Part shown: positions 62,082 to 64,000 of the stretch, piece after piece | How positions within the stretch are numbered: position 1 is the first letter of the stretch | Layout of the letters: each line of letters begins with the position of its first letter | Assembly (NCBI GenBank): GCA_963710725.1 | Contig: CAVQBJ010000001.1 | Coordinates: 310,001 to 374,000 of the forward strand | DNA: 64,000 bases | Reading direction: 5' to 3' | From: CAVQBJ01 sp963710725 | Lineage (GTDB): Bacteria; Actinomycetota; Thermoleophilia; Solirubrobacterales; Solirubrobacteraceae | Made by a program: the position numbers and the translations under genes | The notes under the pieces: generated by a model | Told to the model about the DNA's origin: nothing | Seen by the model: the letters and a program-made list of their open reading frames with translations, nothing else | Databases searched by the model: none

Positions 62082-63795
62082 ATGCGCCTTGGCGGGGTGG
62101 TCGTGGCGGTCGGGATTGGCGCCTGCGCGGGGCCGGCGCAGGCCGGGCTGTATCACGTGTACAGCTGCCGGACGCCGGCGGGGGTGGCGGCTCCGACGGA
62201 TGGGTGGCGTCGGGACGACAGCGGGGTTGGCGTCGATCGAAAATCGGATGCCTGCGTCAGGGCGGCTCGCTGACGAGCCGAGCTGCCGGGACGCTGACGC
62301 GCACACACGGTTGGCAGTCGACCGAGCGAACTGGACTACACGGCGCCGCCGCAAACGGCGATCCAGGCGCCGCGACACTGTGGCGATCCGGCACAGGCGG
62401 CCAACGTGCCGGGTACCCGGCCTCCGGGATTGCGTTCATCGACGACGCCGCCAGACATACGACCGAATGCCTGGCACATTCTGACCAGTGCGTCGCACTG
62501 TTCGCTCACTGGGAGATCCGAGCAGCCCGCTCGCCTCGACGAATGCCGTGACCGTGCCGCCTGCGAACATTGAGGGCGCGACTCAGCTATTCGCACGGCC
62601 GAGTGCAGCGTTGCTTCATCGGGATCGACACTGTCCTGCCACGACAGGGTCACCCGACGGCCGCCAGCTGCCGAGATCGACATCTACGCGGCGGACATAA
62701 CGCTCGACGACCAGAGCCGCTCCCGCTGGTCGCAGCCGTTCCGGGGGCAGGCTCGTCACCGCGATCCCCGCTCAGCGGCACTGAGAATCCCTCACCTTCT
62801 CCGCCGCCGACGCCGGCCCCGGCCTCTACCAGACCATCTTCCAGGTCGACGGCAAGACCGTCCAGACCGTGCCGATCGACAACAACGGCGGCCACTGCGT
62901 CCCGGCCAGTCCGGCCCCCTCGGACGGGACGAACGCCTTCCTCTACGGACAGCCCTGCGTCGCCTCGGCGAACGTCACCGACACGTTCGACACGACGCAG
63001 GTGCCGAACGGCATGCACGAACTGCTCGTGCAGGTGACGGACGCCTCCGGGGCGGCGACAACGGTGATCGACCGCACGGTCCTCTTCCAGAACGGCGCGG
63101 CGCCCGGCGGCACCGGTGGCGTCTCGGGGGCGACGTCGGCGCCCAACGGCACGAACGCCGCGGCGTCGGCGTCCCTGCGCGTGCGCTGGGACCGCTCGGC
63201 CGCGGCCCGGCTGACGAGCAACTGGGGTCAGGCACGTCGCGTCGTCGGCACGCTCACCAACCCGACAGGGCAGCCGATATCCGGCGCGGTCGTCGACGTC
63301 GGCGCGCTCGCCAGCTACGACGGCGCCAGCGCGACCGTGGCCGGAACGGTCACGACCGACGCGCACGGTGCCTTCACGCTGGGGGTCCCGGGCAGCGTGT
63401 CGTCGCGGACGCTCACGTTCGCCTACGACGCGCACATCGGTGACAGCCAACCCGCCGCCACCGCGAGCCTGACGCTGCTCGTGCACGCCGGGATCTCGCT
63501 CTCGGTGCGCCCGCGGGTGACCGGGGTCGGGCGCGTCATCACGTTCCGCGGGATCCTGCGCGGGGCGCCGATCCCGCTCGGCGGCAAGCAGCTCGTGCTC
63601 GAGGCGCGCGCTCCCGGCAGCGCGTGGATCGAGTTCCAGGTCATCCGCACGAATGGGCGCGGCCGGTTCAGCGCGCGGTATCGCTTCCGCTTCGCCGGGC
63701 CCGCCAGCTACCAGTTCCGGGCGGTCTCGGAGTACGAGGCCGACTTCCCCTTCCTCGGCGGCGCCTCGAACGTGGTCGGCGTGTTCGAGCGCTAG
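62082..63795 (+). pseudogene. decayed secreted protein gene
   Basis: A signal peptide (MRLGGVVVAVGIGACAGPAQ) leads to AGLYHVYSCRTPAGVAAPTD, a start shared by large secreted proteins of Solirubrobacter relatives. After about 62,230 the similarity hops among all three frames (GCLRQGGSLTSRAAGTLT; LDYTAPPQTAIQA; ASGIAFIDDAARHTTECLAH), with a stop near 62,782. The C-terminal part is clean from 62,783: ESLTFSAADAGPGLYQTIFQ through an Ig-like and a carboxypeptidase-regulatory-like domain to the end. ATG 62869 opens a 308-codon frame, but this lacks a signal peptide. At least four lesions make it a pseudogene. Confidence 0.8.
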
Positions 63796-63998
63796 CTCCG
63801 GGACGGCTGTACCGACGCCGACACGCCACGCCAGGGCGCCGCGTCCGATGCCCACAGGTCGTTGAGCGCGACTGCGTCTTTGTACGTGTCCATGCAGGCC
63901 CAGAATCCCTCGTGGCGGTAGCCCCGCAGCTGGCCGTCGGTCGCCAGGTGCTCGAGCGGCGCCCGCTCGAGGACGCTGTCGGGCTGCAGGTAGGCGAA
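63792..63998 (-). CDS. nucleotidyltransferase, glucose-1-phosphate cytidylyltransferase-like (5' part outside window)
   Basis: Only the C-terminal 68 residues are visible; the frame is open to the window edge. Segments LERAPLEHLATDGQLRGYRH, EGFWACMDTYKDAVALNDL and WASDAAPW match the C-terminus of RfbF-type sugar-1-phosphate cytidylyltransferases, which make CDP-glucose for surface polysaccharides. The stop overlaps the stop of the convergent decayed gene. It suggests that a polysaccharide locus continues beyond the window. Confidence 0.82.
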   Translation of the reverse strand, partial: FAYLQPDSVLERAPLEHLATDGQLRGYRHEGFWACMDTYKDAVALNDLWASDAAPWRGVSASVQPSRS

Positions 63999-64000
63999 CA

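Overview
The window is very GC-rich, with many GTG starts and tightly packed genes. It carries a 14-gene nuo operon, an LPXTG-type wall protein, F420/PPOX-type and Anbu-type genes, and several secreted families that I associate with soil Actinobacteria. The best guess is an actinobacterium of the class Thermoleophilia (Solirubrobacter/Conexibacter-like). This is inferred from gene content and codon style, not from a marker-gene search.

Region 1 (1-17,000): the 3' part of a PepF-type metallopeptidase, then a complete convergent complex I operon, nuoA to nuoN, on the minus strand. Most neighbours overlap by a few bases. nuoL has a single-base frameshift, and the TM5 glutamate expected in NuoL and NuoM is Ala and Asp respectively. 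Region 2 (17,000-27,300): assorted housekeeping genes: flavin reductase, a divergent lipoprotein/cytochrome c pair, serS, acetyltransferases, two tRNA-Ser genes, a DHFR-like reductase and a large membrane protein.

Region 3 (27,371-32,377): a mobile element of about 5 kb integrated in tRNA-Arg(ACG). It has a 41-bp attL/attR duplication, paired TGTCCCG heptamers inside both ends, a broken tyrosine integrase, two small cargo ORFs, a truncated IS110-family transposase between two imperfect ~320-bp direct repeats, and a secreted beta-propeller-like protein.

Region 4 (32,600-47,100): signalling and stress genes. A membrane sensor-like protein, a PAS-PAS-GAF-GGDEF-HD-GYP protein, a PAS-GAF-GGDEF-EAL protein and a small PilZ-type protein together make a candidate cyclic-di-GMP neighbourhood. 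Interspersed are an Anbu proteasome-like peptidase, a PPOX protein, a hydrolase, YceI, an S4-domain protein, an aldehyde dehydrogenase and a CPA2-type antiporter. Region 5 (47,100-54,900): RDD, SpoIIM, DUF58, MoxR, DUF4350 and DUF4129 genes, an envelope-associated set that recurs in Actinobacteria.

Region 6 (54,900-64,000): tag glycosylase, L,D-transpeptidase, LPXTG protein, TrpB2, a ComF-like phosphoribosyltransferase, HU, a 3D-domain secreted protein, a frameshifted P450, a decayed secreted-protein gene, and the 3' end of a sugar nucleotidyltransferase. Three otherwise intact genes (nuoL, integrase, P450) each carry one single-base frameshift, so consensus errors must be considered before calling them pseudogenes.
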